Assembly (NCBI GenBank): GCA_001464935.1
Contig: LNEL01000029.1
Coordinates: forward strand, 1 to 35,318
Direction of reading: 5' to 3'
Source: Gammaproteobacteria bacterium Ga0077536
Lineage (GTDB): Bacteria > Pseudomonadota > Gammaproteobacteria > Ga0077536
Length of the DNA stretch: 35,318 nt
Shown: piece by piece, positions 17,201-25,353 of the stretch
How the letters are laid out: the number at the start of each line of letters is the position of its first letter
Numbering within the stretch: the stretch's first letter is position 1
Program-made: the position numbers and the translations under genes
The notes under the pieces: generated by a model
Database searches by the model: none
Seen by the model: the letters and a program-made list of their open reading frames with translations, nothing else
What the model was told of the DNA's origin: nothing

Positions 17201-19290
17201 ACCGCGCCACCCGCGCCGCCTGCCCCCGTGCCATTGCCGTTGCCGCCGCGCGCCGTGACGTTGCCACCGAGCGTCACCGTCGGCGTGGCCCCGGTCGCAT
17301 CGAGGGTGATCGTACCCGCCGCGCCACCCGCGAGATTCGCCCCGACCGCATTGCCGCCGGACGCCGTGATTGCGCGCATGGTGACGGTGCCACCGCTGAT
17401 GTTGACGTCACCGGCATCGGTGCCGGCGCCGGTTGCCGTGCCGCCGGACGTCACCAGTGCGCCGCCGGCCATGTTGACGAAGCCCGTCGGCCGCGCGGTG
17501 ATCTGCACGTCGCCACCGTTGCGGCCGGCGGTGCCGGCGCTGGTGATGTTGTTGAAAATGCCGACGGTGGTGCCGCTGATGTTCACGGTGCCACCACCGG
17601 TCGTGATGGTGTTGCGCAGCGAGACGCTGCCGGCCCCGCTGTTGTCGCTGTCGCCCGTCAGCACGACATTGAGCCGGCCGGTGGCCGCACCCGAGTGCGA
17701 AATCGGGCGCGTCAGTGCCACGTCATTGTGGGCACGCAAGGTCAGCGTGACATCGGTCGCGCCCGCTGATTTGAGAATCGTGGGGTTGCCGCTGAAGGTG
17801 ATGTCGCCGGCCTGCGCGCCGCCGGCGCCCGTTGTCAGCGTGACGTTCTGTCCGGCGTTCAGCGCCGCGTTGATCAGGTTGACGCCGAGCGTGGCGCCCG
17901 TGGCGGTGGCGCTCCAGTCAGGACCGGCGAGGCAGCCGCTCAGACCGACGCAGGCATTGCTGGTCGCGGACAGGATGATGTTGATCGGGTCTATCAGCCA
18001 TAGCCCGGCGTCGCCCGCCGTCGCGGTCACGAGCGGCGTGGTCGTCAGATACAGCGACTGCTTGCCGGACGTCTCGACGAAGCCGCCGCGCCCGCCCTGC
18101 GTGCCGCCGCGTGCCTCGATCTGCCCATGGATCTGCGCCGTGTCGGCGGCGAAGAGGACGATGCTGCCGCCGTCCCCGTGCGCGCCGGCGTTCGCCGTCA
18201 CGCGGGTTGCCGCGCCGACGAAAATGTCTTGGCTGGCAGGCAGCGGCCCCTGCCCTTCGCGGTTGCCGCCGAGGTTGATCGTGCCGCCGCCGCGCTGGCC
18301 GCTGGCGTCGACCTGCGCATCATGCGTCAGCGCGATGCGTTGACCGGTGAGTTCGATCCTGCCGCCGCGTTCATCGCCGGCGTCACCCTGCGCGCGCAGC
18401 ACGCCGCGCGATTCGACGACACCGGTCTCGCCGCCGCCCAGTCGAATGACGCCTGCGTGTTCACCGACCGTATTCGCTTCGATGATCCCGTCGTTGTTGA
18501 CGACCGTGTCGAGCAGCGCATCACGCGCGCGCGCCGTCATCAGCACGGTGCCACCGTCGGCGCGAATGAGATCCCGGTTGTCGACGAGTGCATCGAGCGC
18601 GGCGCGCTCGACCGTCACCGCGACCAGGCTGCGGTCGTCGAACTTCAGGCTGACCTGTTCACCGGCGGCGAGCGCGACGGTGCCGCGATCGGCGCGCACG
18701 CTGCCGCTGTTGACGACTTCGGCCGCGATCAGCGCGACATAGCCGCCCTCGGCAGCCTGCAGCCGCCCCTGGTTCTCGATGCGCGCCGTCACGCCCGCGT
18801 GCTGCCCCCGGTCCGTGAAGGTCGACTTGCCGGCCATGAAATCGGCGACCGACAGATCGAGTGTCGACGCGACGAGGCCCCCGACGTCGACCTGCGCCGA
18901 CGGGCCGAACAACACGCCGCTGGGGTTGACGAGGAACACCTGGCCATTGGCGCGGATCTCGCCGTGAATGTCCGAGCGCGCACCACCGACCACGCGATTC
19001 AGCGCCACCGACGACGCCGAGGGCTGGCGAAACTCCGTGCGTTCGCCCGGCGCGAGCGAGAACTGCTGCCAGTCGATCGCGAGTCGATCGGAAGTCTGGG
19101 TAATCACCTGCTGGCCGTTGCCGCCCGCAATCGTACCGCTGCCGCCGACGACGACGCCGCCGGCGGGTTCGGCGGCGCTGAACGGCGCACAGAGGCTGCA
19201 GCCCAGACCGAGGCCGGCGCCGAGCGTGCGGGTCAGCCGGCGCACGGCGAGCCGCCGGCGGCGACCGTGAATTCCTGATGGTTTGTGCAT
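14236..19290 (-). CDS. TpsA filamentous haemagglutinin-like exoprotein with MBG repeats
   Basis: A 1684-aa secreted adhesin-type protein. Residues 1-40 form an extended, Arg-rich signal peptide. The TPS/FHA N-terminal domain (about 44-300) carries the hallmark NPSGVLFG motif at 122-129 (the NPNGI type), which TpsB recognises. The middle (about 400-1110) is a Gly/Ala/Thr-rich beta-helix region with many TGG- and GGAGGA-type turns. The C-terminus (about 1144-1616) has six MBG-type repeats of about 78 residues (FGDPDP ... GENVG-Y-I-QG ... NPNY-ISFVPG-F-I-PRP), then a proline-rich tail. There is one cysteine pair around residue 450 (CVGLSGC). The ATG at 19290 has only a weak ribosome binding site. 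It is likely surface-exposed or released and acts in adhesion or biofilm formation. Transporter tpsB lies downstream. Confidence 0.92.
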   Translation of the reverse strand: MHKPSGIHGRRRRLAVRRLTRTLGAGLGLGCSLCAPFSAAEPAGGVVVGGSGTIAGGNGQQVITQTSDRLAIDWQQFSLAPGERTEFRQPSASSVALNRVVGGARSDIHGEIRANGQVFLVNPSGVLFGPSAQVDVGGLVASTLDLSVADFMAGKSTFTDRGQHAGVTARIENQGRLQAAEGGYVALIAAEVVNSGSVRADRGTVALAAGEQVSLKFDDRSLVAVTVERAALDALVDNRDLIRADGGTVLMTARARDALLDTVVNNDGIIEANTVGEHAGVIRLGGGETGVVESRGVLRAQGDAGDERGGRIELTGQRIALTHDAQVDASGQRGGGTINLGGNREGQGPLPASQDIFVGAATRVTANAGAHGDGGSIVLFAADTAQIHGQIEARGGTQGGRGGFVETSGKQSLYLTTTPLVTATAGDAGLWLIDPINIILSATSNACVGLSGCLAGPDWSATATGATLGVNLINAALNAGQNVTLTTGAGGAQAGDITFSGNPTILKSAGATDVTLTLRAHNDVALTRPISHSGAATGRLNVVLTGDSDNSGAGSVSLRNTITTGGGTVNISGTTVGIFNNITSAGTAGRNGGDVQITARPTGFVNMAGGALVTSGGTATGAGTDAGDVNISGGTVTMRAITASGGNAVGANLAGGAAGTITLDATGATPTVTLGGNVTARGGNGNGTGAGGAGGAVTITDPAILSADVAVTTTQGTGTPGATGGSVAFGNVDSNPNARRRFTIAAGSGSVVTGDLGNAVPLGTVSLAGTGGVATGNLTTSGLANANGSAVTVNAGNVGVVTLGRVTTRGGAATGVGRAGGALALTGRRVSTGDIDTSGTNAVAGAGGAAGAVAMTVSGTAADLSLPGTVTANGGNGAGGAGGASGAITLTGPVTLRQDVSLTSLRGTGTSNGTAGTIAFNSAATTINADATPRSLTLSGNGTVRLLGAIGQNQALDTLSLAGGGGVALPTTRLLGDLDIDAAGPVTDTGTLRVDGNTTVRAGTSAITLDNPANDFVGAVSAQTSAGAVTVTDANSLVLGASTSGATFTATANGDIRIAPGASVASSAGNVVLAARGGDFINDSGANALSAPAGRWLVYATSPADNVPNGLAPGNPQPNLYDRTFAANPPASIAPGNHFVFSLRPALTVTADAIARVFGDPDPGLSVTTSGLLAGDVLADAFAGTLARLPGEAPGDYAITASGVGSPIGYAVNVVPGTFTIARRPITIAADPLSKIFGNADPVLGFSVTSGSLATIAGSALNGSLARASGEAVGSYAIGQGTLGNPNYAISFVANDFSIVPRPITLAATAQSRVFGEIDPTLGFSVSSGTLVATAEGALNGALARAPGENVGRYEINQGTLGNPNYAISFVPGQFDITPRPLALTAANVARVFGDPDPAFAFTVTGGSLAAIPGGELGGALARAPGENVGAYAIGQGALDNPNYQITFVPGRLDITPRAVTLAATTVGKAYGDADPALAFTVTAGALVNLPEGALAGALTRAPGENVGRYAIGRGTLDNPNYALSFVPGSFDIVPRPLAIRANDAVRAVGAPNPPFSASFSGFAFGEGPGVLGGALGFLTPADQASTPGAYRLTPTGLTALNYALTFVDGTLTVSARADPLLPPISPPAPATVTATPAPGANGAGGEDAIVSARQPEPPGAPGIAGLARLEVIDGGIRLPADLR
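14445..15861 (-). repeat. six MBG-type domain repeats within tpsA
   Basis: Six consecutive units of about 234 bp encode domains with FGDPDP-like starts and NPNYxISFVPG-like ends. Units 2 to 5 are the most alike; the first and last are divergent. Arrays of this domain are common in bacterial surface proteins and lengthen the stalk. Their similarity makes copy-number change or short-read mis-assembly possible. Confidence 0.8.
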
Positions 19291-19445
19291 GATGGGTTTC
19301 CGCAGGATCGCCTGTTCGTCTCAGCAACTGTTCCATGTCGCTTCATGCCCGTCGACGTGCGACAGGCAGGTCGCAGAGGGTCGCGGCATTCGTCGCCGTC
19401 GCGCTTCCTGCGCGGGCTGTCCACCGGGGACGCGATCGAAAGGCC

Positions 19446-19497
19446 GCGCCCGCGACTATAACGCGGGCGCAGCGTCGGCACAGCGGAATATTTCCGC
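19446..19497 (-). terminator. two hairpins between the DUF2780 gene and tpsA
   Basis: GCGGAA (19483-19488) pairs with TTCCGC (19492-19497). GCGCCCGCG (19446-19454) pairs with CGCGGGCGC (19462-19470) around a 7-nt loop. On the minus strand they follow the DUF2780 stop at 19511 and precede tpsA, so they probably end the DUF2780 transcript. The loop of the second contains TATAGT (minus strand), a possible -10 for tpsA, but no -35 is visible. Confidence 0.5.
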
Positions 19498-19510
19498 CCG
19501 CGCATGCGCC

Positions 19511-20020
19511 TCAGAAGCCGAGCGCACCCGTCAGCAGTTTCGCCGTCGACAGCCCACCCTGCTGCTTCACGTAGTCGACGACGACCGGCACGAACTTGCC
19601 GGCCAGCTTCGACTTCATGCCGAGCTGCTCGAACGCCGGGGCGAGCTGCTGAAGGGTCGCGAGCTTGCCGCTCATGCCGCCGAGCTGGCTGCCACCGAGC
19701 GCCTGCGCAGCGGCACCGGCCAGCGCCGACGTGCCGCCGGTCGCAGGCGCTGCTGCCGGCGCCAACGGGGGCGCGGCACCGAGGTATTGATCCATGCCGG
19801 GCACGGCCCCTTTGAGTTTTGCGAAGTTCGTCGGCGTCATCTGCGCCTGGGCGAGTTTGAAGATCGAACCCGCGCCCCCTTCGGCCTGCGGTTGGGAAAC
19901 GCCGACGCGGCTCATCAGGAGATCCGTGAGACCGGCCGCCGCGGCCGGCCCGGCGCAGAGGATCAGCAGCGCGGCCAGCAACAGCTTCGCGCGGCGGGAC
20001 AGGTGATGCAGTCGTTCCAT
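19511..20020 (-). CDS. DUF2780 domain-containing exported protein
   Basis: A 169-aa protein with a signal peptide (about 1-29, ending AAAA). Its small helical domain matches DUF2780: GVSQPQAEGGAGSIFKLAQ, then a TPTNFAKLKGAVPGMDQYLG block, an Ala/Pro/Gly-rich linker, and a C-terminal part with FEQLGM-SKLAGKFVPVVVDYV. These proteins are common in gammaproteobacteria and predicted periplasmic, and their function is unknown. The start is ATG 20020 with GGGAG upstream, rather than the in-frame codon at 20044. The gene is divergent from the lipoprotein gene at 20207. A TACACT at 20081-20086 (minus strand) could be its -10 box. Confidence 0.82.
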   Translation of the reverse strand: MERLHHLSRRAKLLLAALLILCAGPAAAAGLTDLLMSRVGVSQPQAEGGAGSIFKLAQAQMTPTNFAKLKGAVPGMDQYLGAAPPLAPAAAPATGGTSALAGAAAQALGGSQLGGMSGKLATLQQLAPAFEQLGMKSKLAGKFVPVVVDYVKQQGGLSTAKLLTGALGF

Positions 20021-20206
20021 AACAGGGCTCCCGGTGTGGTTCATCTGATTGTTCGCGAGCGCGGCCAGCGCGCGACGGGCAGTGTAGCCTGCCGCGCGGC
20101 GTGCGAAATCCCCGTCCGTCGCGCGGCCACGGCTGTTCGCCTGCGGAGCCCTCCGTTATGCTCGCCGCAAGCGGATTGAGCGCTGCAGCCCACGAGAAAA
20201 TCACCG

Positions 20207-21055
20207 ATGGGGATTGAACGAATCCTGTACGCGGCGGCAGCACGCGGCGTCTCCGTGTACCAGCTCTGCCATGCCATCTCATGCTTGCTGAATCCCGGCG
20301 CGGCGTGGTGGCAAGCGTTCACGCGCCAGCGCTGGTCGCTTCGGCTCGTTGGCTGCTGCCTGATTGCCGGCTGCGCATCGACAGCGCCATCACCATCGAC
20401 GGTGCGCCCCGCGGCCCTGATGCCTGCGATCGGCATGGCCAACGGCGACGGTCAGCCGCAGCGCTGGCATACGTCCTGTTTTCGCCTGCCACTCGATGCC
20501 GGCGAGCGCCCGGTGTGGGCCACCGATCTGCTGCTCGCCGATCGCGTCGTCGCGCCGGTGCTGGCGGCGCATGTCAAAGATATCTCGCTGTGGCGCTTTC
20601 ACCGGCGCGCCGCGCGCGACGGCGCCGGGCATCAGTTCAGCGTGTTGCTCTACACCTCCGACGCAGCCTATGCCGCCATTCACGCGCAGGTCGAAGCGAA
20701 CCCGGCGGTGCAGACGCTGAAGGCCACGGGCCGGCTCGACACAATCATCAAGGACTGCCGCGCCGAGCAAAGCCGTGCCGACCTCGAGGCCACCAGCGAT
20801 CCTGCCTGGGACCCGGCCGTCCAGCGCACCTGGCCTTACTTCATCATGGGTGTCAGCGCGAGCTGGCTCGCGCTGATTCAGGACCTCGCTCGACAGACGC
20901 CGGTCGACGAATCGAATCCACTCGATGCGTATGCCGCGATCGACAAACGCATCGGCGAACTGTGGGGCGGTCAGGGGCAGCACGCCTATCTGCATCACCT
21001 CAGCGGCGTCTACGGCTACAAACCGTTGCGCATCCAGACCTGGATTCAGCCCTGA
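20207..21055 (+). CDS. putative lipoprotein of unknown function
   Basis: A 282-aa frame. Residues about 44-56 (SLRLVGCCLIAGC) form a lipoprotein signal with the lipobox LIAGC, so Cys56 would be lipidated. The N-terminal extension before it is unusually long, so the true start may be downstream of the ATG at 20207, which has only a weak ribosome binding site. The mature part is alpha/beta, with the stretches WATDLLLADRVVAPVLAAHV, FSVLLYTSDAAYAAI and a C-terminal YGYKPLRIQTWI. I do not recognise a family. It precedes the nitrile hydratase operon on the same strand but is 379 bp away, so co-transcription is doubtful. Confidence 0.65.
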   Translation: MGIERILYAAAARGVSVYQLCHAISCLLNPGAAWWQAFTRQRWSLRLVGCCLIAGCASTAPSPSTVRPAALMPAIGMANGDGQPQRWHTSCFRLPLDAGERPVWATDLLLADRVVAPVLAAHVKDISLWRFHRRAARDGAGHQFSVLLYTSDAAYAAIHAQVEANPAVQTLKATGRLDTIIKDCRAEQSRADLEATSDPAWDPAVQRTWPYFIMGVSASWLALIQDLARQTPVDESNPLDAYAAIDKRIGELWGGQGQHAYLHHLSGVYGYKPLRIQTWIQP

Positions 21056-21434
21056 AGCGGATGGCACGCCGCGCACGGCCTGCACCGGATCGGACATCCC
21101 GACGCGGCGAGCGACTGCGCGACTGACCTGCCCGCTTCGTTTTGGCGCGTGCGCGCCGACACCGGGTCGCACTGCCAACGCGCAATACCCGCACCCATCG
21201 CCCATGCATGACGCGCACGCCCGTCGACGGCAGCGCGCGCCGCACCCGACACGCAAGTCCATCCCGCCAGTCAATCAAGTGCTTGCGCAGCATCGACGCC
21301 GTCGCCATCGACATGGCGCGATGCGTGCTTTGTAAGAACGACAACATCGGGCGCACCGTCGTCGCGCGCAGCAGTGCGCACTGGCGCAGTCCCGATCCGA
21401 GAACGCACACGCATCGGTATCGAAGGGGGACTTG
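21056..21434 (+). other. 379-bp intergenic region before the nitrile hydratase operon
   Basis: No gene is supported here; open frames on both strands are short or Arg-rich shadow translations. It contains one possible promoter (21308-21336) and the ribosome binding site AAGGGGGA (21423-21430). I saw no riboswitch-like conserved box, including none of the B12-box kind. Confidence 0.6.
21308..21336 (+). promoter_or_regulatory. possible promoter of the nitrile hydratase operon
   Basis: TCGACA (21308-21313) and TGTAAG (21331-21336) are 17 bp apart: 5 of 6 bases match the -35 consensus and 4 of 6 the -10. The leader would be about 90 nt. This is the best sigma70 candidate I found between the lipoprotein gene and the operon. 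Confidence 0.35.
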
Positions 21435-22394
21435 ATGAATCGTCGGCATTTCATTCAACGCATGACTCTCGGCAGCGCAGGGTTCGCCGCCTCCTTCCAG
21501 GCCGCTGCTTTCGGCGCAACGGCACGCGACGGCGCTGACGGCTTTCCGCCGCTGGCGAGCTTCGAATTCGACACCGTCACGCTCGATCACATGGGCCGGA
21601 CCGTCGCCGTGCATCAGCACGTCGGCCGCTACCTGCGCGTGGCGCTGACCGATGACGTCGCGATCGATCTGATCGCCATCCCGGCTGCGCGGTTTCGCAT
21701 GGGCGCAGCAGCAGGTGAACTGAAGTGCGGCGCCTATGAATGCGAGCCGCGCATCGTGCGCACCTCGCCACACTACCTCGCGCGCACGGCGATCACGCAG
21801 CGCCAGTGGCGGGCAGTCGCGCGGCTGCCGCGCGTCGCGCGCGACCTGGCGCCGGCGCCGGCGTGCTTCGTCGGCGACGAGCATCCGGTCGAATGCGTGT
21901 CCTGGCATGACACGCAGGAGTTCTGTGCGCGCCTGTCGGCGCACACCGGACAGGCCTTCAGGTTGCCGAGCGAAGCCGAATGGGAAGGGGCATGTCGCGC
22001 GGGTAGTCGCGATCCGTTTCATTTCGGCGCCACGTTGACCGCCGCGCATGCGAATTTCAGCGCTGCGCACACCTACGCCGCCGAGCAGGCGGGCGAGTAT
22101 CGCCGCAGCACGCTGCCGGTGGGCCAGTTCGCGCCGAACGCGCTGGGCCTGCAGGACATGCACGGCAACGTCTGGGAATGGTGTGCAGATCATTGGCATG
22201 ACGACTATCGCGGCGCGCCGCGCGATCAGGCCGCATGGATCGACCACGGCAAAGCGGCGTGGCGCAGTCTGCGCGGCGGATCGTGGGCAGATGCGCCCGA
22301 GAAACTGCGCTCGGCAAGCCGCACGGGCTATGCCGCGGACGGGCTGAACCGGCTGATCGGCTTCCGCATCGCGCTGTCGGTGTCTCCCGCATGA
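21435..22394 (+). CDS. Tat-exported SUMF1/FGE-fold protein without catalytic cysteines
   Basis: A 319-aa protein. Its N-terminus [15 protein letters not shown] is a twin-arginine (Tat) signal, so it should be exported folded. The rest is the formylglycine-generating-enzyme sulfatase-modifying fold (SUMF1/EgtB/PvdO): [66 protein letters not shown], and GGSW ... GFRIA. True FGE enzymes carry a Cys pair after the GGS motif, but here that segment ([16 protein letters not shown]) has none. It is therefore unlikely to make formylglycine. ATG 21435 follows AAGGGGGA; the TTG at 21432 is less likely. Its last 4 nt overlap the CobW gene, which ties it to the nitrile hydratase operon. Role unknown. Confidence 0.85.
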   Translation: MNRRHFIQRMTLGSAGFAASFQAAAFGATARDGADGFPPLASFEFDTVTLDHMGRTVAVHQHVGRYLRVALTDDVAIDLIAIPAARFRMGAAAGELKCGAYECEPRIVRTSPHYLARTAITQRQWRAVARLPRVARDLAPAPACFVGDEHPVECVSWHDTQEFCARLSAHTGQAFRLPSEAEWEGACRAGSRDPFHFGATLTAAHANFSAAHTYAAEQAGEYRRSTLPVGQFAPNALGLQDMHGNVWEWCADHWHDDYRGAPRDQAAWIDHGKAAWRSLRGGSWADAPEKLRSASRTGYAADGLNRLIGFRIALSVSPA

Positions 22395-23401
22395 CAGCGG
22401 CGGAACAGAATCTCGCGCGGTCCGCAGCCGCCAGCGGTGTGCTCGGCAAGATCCCCGTCACGGTGCTGACAGGCTATCTCGGCGCCGGCAAGACCACGCT
22501 GCTGAACCGGATCCTGACCGAGGATCACGGCCTGCGGATCGCGGTCATCGTCAACGAGTTCGGCGAGATCGGCATCGACAACCAGCTCGTCGTCGGCGCC
22601 GACGAAGAAATCTTCGAGATGAACAACGGCTGCATCTGCTGCACGGTGCGCGGCGACCTGATTCGCATTGTCGGCGAGCTGATGCAGCGGCGTGACGAAT
22701 TCGACTACCTGCTGATCGAAACGACGGGTCTCGCCGATCCGGGCCCGGTGATCCAGTCCTTCTTCGTCGATGACACCATGGCCAGGCGCACCGCGCTCGA
22801 CGCGGTGGTGACGGTGGTCGATTCGAAGCACGTGCTGGCGCACTGGGACAGCGAGGAGGTGCAGGAGCAACTGGCGTTCGCCGACGTGATCCTGCTGAAC
22901 AAAACCGATCTGGTCAGCACCGCGGAGCTCGCCGCGCTCGAGCAGCGCGTGCGCGGACTCAACGCGCTGGCCCGCATCCATTGCACGCTGCAATGTGTGA
23001 TTCCGCTCCAGGCCGTGATGGACATCAAGGCCTTCGACCTCAGGAACGCGCTTGCCATCGAGCCCGAATTCCTCTCCGAACAGGCCCACGAGCACGACGA
23101 TTCCGTGTACTCCGTCGCGCTCAGCGAGCCGGGCACGCTGGACAGCACCCTGTTCAATCGCTGGCTGTACCAGCTGGTTCAGGACCAGGGCACGAACATC
23201 TTTCGTCTCAAGGGCATCCTCGACCTCGACGGCGAGGCGCGTCGCTTCGTCGTGCAGGGCGTGCACATGACGCTCGACGGGCGACCCGGCAAACCGTGGC
23301 GCGCGGACGAGGCGCGCTTCAACCAGTTGGTGTTCATCGGCCGCGACCTCGATGAGTCGCGGCTGCGGGACGGATTCAGATCCTGCCTCGTGCCGGCATG
23401 A
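22391..23401 (+). CDS. CobW/P47K-family metallochaperone GTPase
   Basis: A 336-aa cytoplasmic G3E GTPase. Walker [13 protein letters not shown] lies at 28-39. The metal-binding CxCC motif (CICC, 81-84) sits in [13 protein letters not shown], and the guanine-specificity motif NKTDLV and a C-terminal CobW_C domain follow. Such proteins bind Zn, Co or Fe and deliver the metal to a target enzyme; the P47K members activate nitrile hydratases. The start ATG overlaps the SUMF1-like stop (ATGA), so translation is coupled. The nitrile hydratase beta gene follows after 49 nt. In this context it probably supplies the active-site cobalt. Confidence 0.92.
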   Translation: MTAAEQNLARSAAASGVLGKIPVTVLTGYLGAGKTTLLNRILTEDHGLRIAVIVNEFGEIGIDNQLVVGADEEIFEMNNGCICCTVRGDLIRIVGELMQRRDEFDYLLIETTGLADPGPVIQSFFVDDTMARRTALDAVVTVVDSKHVLAHWDSEEVQEQLAFADVILLNKTDLVSTAELAALEQRVRGLNALARIHCTLQCVIPLQAVMDIKAFDLRNALAIEPEFLSEQAHEHDDSVYSVALSEPGTLDSTLFNRWLYQLVQDQGTNIFRLKGILDLDGEARRFVVQGVHMTLDGRPGKPWRADEARFNQLVFIGRDLDESRLRDGFRSCLVPA

Positions 23402-23450
23402 CCGGCGCGATGCACTCGACCTCGCTTGTTCCAGATATGGGAGTTACTCG

Positions 23451-24189
23451 ATGAAGTTGCAGCACAACCTCGGTGGGCTAGAGAACCTGGGGCCGATCGA
23501 ATTCCAGAAGCGGGTATTCGTGGCGCCATGGGAAGAACGCATCTTCGGCATTCACGTCGCGATGATGGGCCTCAGCAATCATCTGTCGGAGGCCTTGCCC
23601 AAGTATCCCATCGGCGAGGTGCCGACGAAGTTCAAGAGCTTCTGGACCTGGGGCCACTTGAGGACCGGTGCCGAAGGCATGAACCCCTTCGACTACTTCA
23701 AGTACCGCTACTACGAGAAATGGCTCGGCGGCATTCGTGCAGGAAGGCTACATCACGCAGGAAGAACTCGACGCGCGAACGGCCGAGTACCTCGCCGATG
23801 GCAATCTGACCGACGCACCGCTGCCGAGCGGCGGCAGTCCGAAGATCGACGACCAGGTCATCAAGTACCTGCTCGAAGGCGATTCGCCGAAGCGCGAGGC
23901 ACCGGCCGGGCCGAAGTTCGCTGTCGGCGCGAAAGTGCGGATCAAGGACGTGCCGCCAGAAGCGCACACGCGACTGCCGGGCCATCTGCGCGGCAAGACG
24001 GGCACGGTCACCGAAGTGTACGAAGGCGCCTACGCCTATTTCTTCTCCACCGGTCCGGACGGCATCGGCAGCCCGATGCCCTGCTATGCGGTGGGCTTCG
24101 AGCCCGCGGAGATCTGGGGCAAGGCACTGTCGGAAGAAAAGTCGACGGTGTACGCCGACCTCTTCGAGGTCTACATGGAGCCTGCCTGA
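23451..24189 (+). pseudogene. nthB: nitrile hydratase beta subunit, frameshifted
   Basis: The N-terminal half (23451 to about 23736, 95 aa: LGGLENLGPIEF, APWEERIFGIHV, YYEKWLGGI) and the C-terminal half (about 23734-24189: VQEGYITQEELDART, then GDSPKR ... KVRIKDVPPEAHTRLPG, RGKTGTVTEVY, AEIWG, YADLFEVYMEP) are both clear nitrile hydratase beta sequence but lie in different frames. The first frame stays open to 24260 only as meaningless Arg-rich translation. The second could start at GTG 23737. The junction falls where the family has about seven residues between the YYE-WL and VE-G motifs, and only three (GGI) are left here. That fits loss of about 11 nt, by mutation or sequence error. Ribosome binding site GGGAG precedes ATG 23451. 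In thiocyanate hydrolase the same two halves are separate subunits, but no stop ends the first half here. Confidence 0.8.
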
Positions 24190-24252
24190 GCACGGCGTCG
24201 CGACCACTGACCGGCGCGCTGCGCCGAACGAATTCGAACCAGGAGAGTAGAC

Positions 24253-24873
24253 GTGAGTGACAAGAAGCGTTTTGGCTATGACACGGACCGCGAGATCTAC
24301 AGCGCCGCGAAAGTGCGTGCGCTGGAGGCGCTGCTGATTGAGAAAGGCATCATCACCGACAAGACCGTCGACAAGGTGCTCGATTTCTTCGAAACCGAAA
24401 TGGGCCCGTTCAACGGCGCCAGAATCGTGGCCCGTGCGTGGGTCGATCCCGATTTCAAGGCGCGGCTGCTGAAGGACGCGACGTCCGCGATCGCCGAAAT
24501 GAAGCTGCCGGCCGGCATGGCCGGCGCCGAAGGCGAACACATCAAGGTCGCCGAGAATACGCCGACCGTCCACAACGTCATCATCTGCACCCTGTGCTCG
24601 TGCTACCCGTGGCCGACGCTCGGCCTCCCGCCGTACTGGTTCAAGGATCCGACGTTCCGCGCACGCATGGCACGCGAGCCGCGCGTGGTGCTGAAGGAAT
24701 TCGGCGTCGAGATCGACCCGTCGGTCGAAATCAAACTGTGGGACAGCAGCGCGCAGATCCGCTGGATGGTGCTGCCCGAGCGCCCGGCCGGGACGGAGGG
24801 CATGACAGAAGAGCAGCTTGCCGCCCTGCTGACGCCGGAAGCGATGATGGGCGTGGCCAAGGTCGCAGCCTAG
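24253..24873 (+). CDS. nthA: nitrile hydratase alpha subunit, cobalt type
   Basis: A 206-aa catalytic subunit. It binds the metal in the low-spin site CTLCSC (C112, C115, S116, C117), where Thr in the second position marks the cobalt type; iron enzymes have Ser there. Cys115 and Cys117 are expected to be oxidised to sulfinate/sulfenate. It also shows the family blocks NGARIVARAWVDPDFKARLL, LPPYWFKDPTFRARM, EPRVVLKEFGVEI and VLPERPAGTEGM. The enzyme hydrates nitriles to amides in the cytoplasm. The start is GTG 24253 after AGGAGAG at 24241-24247. The stop TAG is part of the next gene's ribosome binding site. Thiocyanate hydrolase gamma is a close relative, but the operon layout fits nitrile hydratase better. 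Confidence 0.93.
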   Translation: MSDKKRFGYDTDREIYSAAKVRALEALLIEKGIITDKTVDKVLDFFETEMGPFNGARIVARAWVDPDFKARLLKDATSAIAEMKLPAGMAGAEGEHIKVAENTPTVHNVIICTLCSCYPWPTLGLPPYWFKDPTFRARMAREPRVVLKEFGVEIDPSVEIKLWDSSAQIRWMVLPERPAGTEGMTEEQLAALLTPEAMMGVAKVAA

Positions 24874-24884
24874 GAGCTTCTGCG

Positions 24885-25250
24885 ATGCAGACGAAATTCG
24901 AACATTTCGCGGCCACCAGCATGATGGGGGCGCCGGACTCGCCGCCGCGTGACAACGGCACGCTGCAATTCGAGCGCTACTGGGAAAGCCGCGCGTTCGG
25001 CATGGCGATCGCCCTGTCGAAGCACGGCCACTACGAATGGGAGGATTTTCGCGTCAACCTCATCGGCTCGATCGCCGAATGGGAAGCCGAACATGCACAG
25101 GATGACCCCAGCTGGGATTACTATCAGCGCTGGTTGCAGGCACTCGAACGTCTGCTGACCGAGCATGCGCTCGTCGACAGCGCTGAACTCGAGTCGCGGA
25201 CGGCAGAGATCCTGACGTCGCTGAAATGCTGCGATGCAGGCAAGAAATAG
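24885..25250 (+). CDS. nitrile hydratase accessory protein (P14K/NhlE type activator)
   Basis: A 121-aa protein of the nitrile hydratase accessory/activator family. The hallmarks are FERYWESRAFGMAIALSKHG, the YEWEDFRVNLIGSIAEWE block and DYYQRWLQALERLL. These small proteins resemble the N-terminal half of the beta subunit. In cobalt enzymes they form a complex with the alpha subunit, load cobalt and help oxidise the cysteines before swapping with alpha in the heterodimer. ATG 24885 follows TAGGAG (24871-24876), which overlaps the alpha-subunit stop. The C-terminus CCDAGKK has a CC pair, possibly a metal ligand. Confidence 0.88.
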   Translation: MQTKFEHFAATSMMGAPDSPPRDNGTLQFERYWESRAFGMAIALSKHGHYEWEDFRVNLIGSIAEWEAEHAQDDPSWDYYQRWLQALERLLTEHALVDSAELESRTAEILTSLKCCDAGKK

Positions 25251-25353
25251 ATCCGACAGACATCGGGAAGCACACGATCGCCGGCCCCGCCGCGCCCCGC
25301 GGGTGGGCTGGCACCGTGATCGTTCAATCATTCAGACCACTACAGAGGCAATC

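Noticed and set aside
21435..22394. Annotation as a true formylglycine-generating enzyme
   Set aside because: The Cys pair needed for catalysis after the GGS motif is missing, and no sulfatase with a CxPxR motif lies nearby.
23737..24260. Continuation of the first nitrile hydratase beta frame past 23737
   Set aside because: The reading turns abruptly into Arg/Gly-rich shadow sequence, while conserved beta-subunit sequence continues in the next frame. It is not a natural C-terminus.
25251..25353. Possible cobalamin riboswitch before the HupE gene
   Set aside because: The gap is only 103 nt and I could not find a B12-box-like conserved core; it is too short for a full B12 aptamer plus expression platform.
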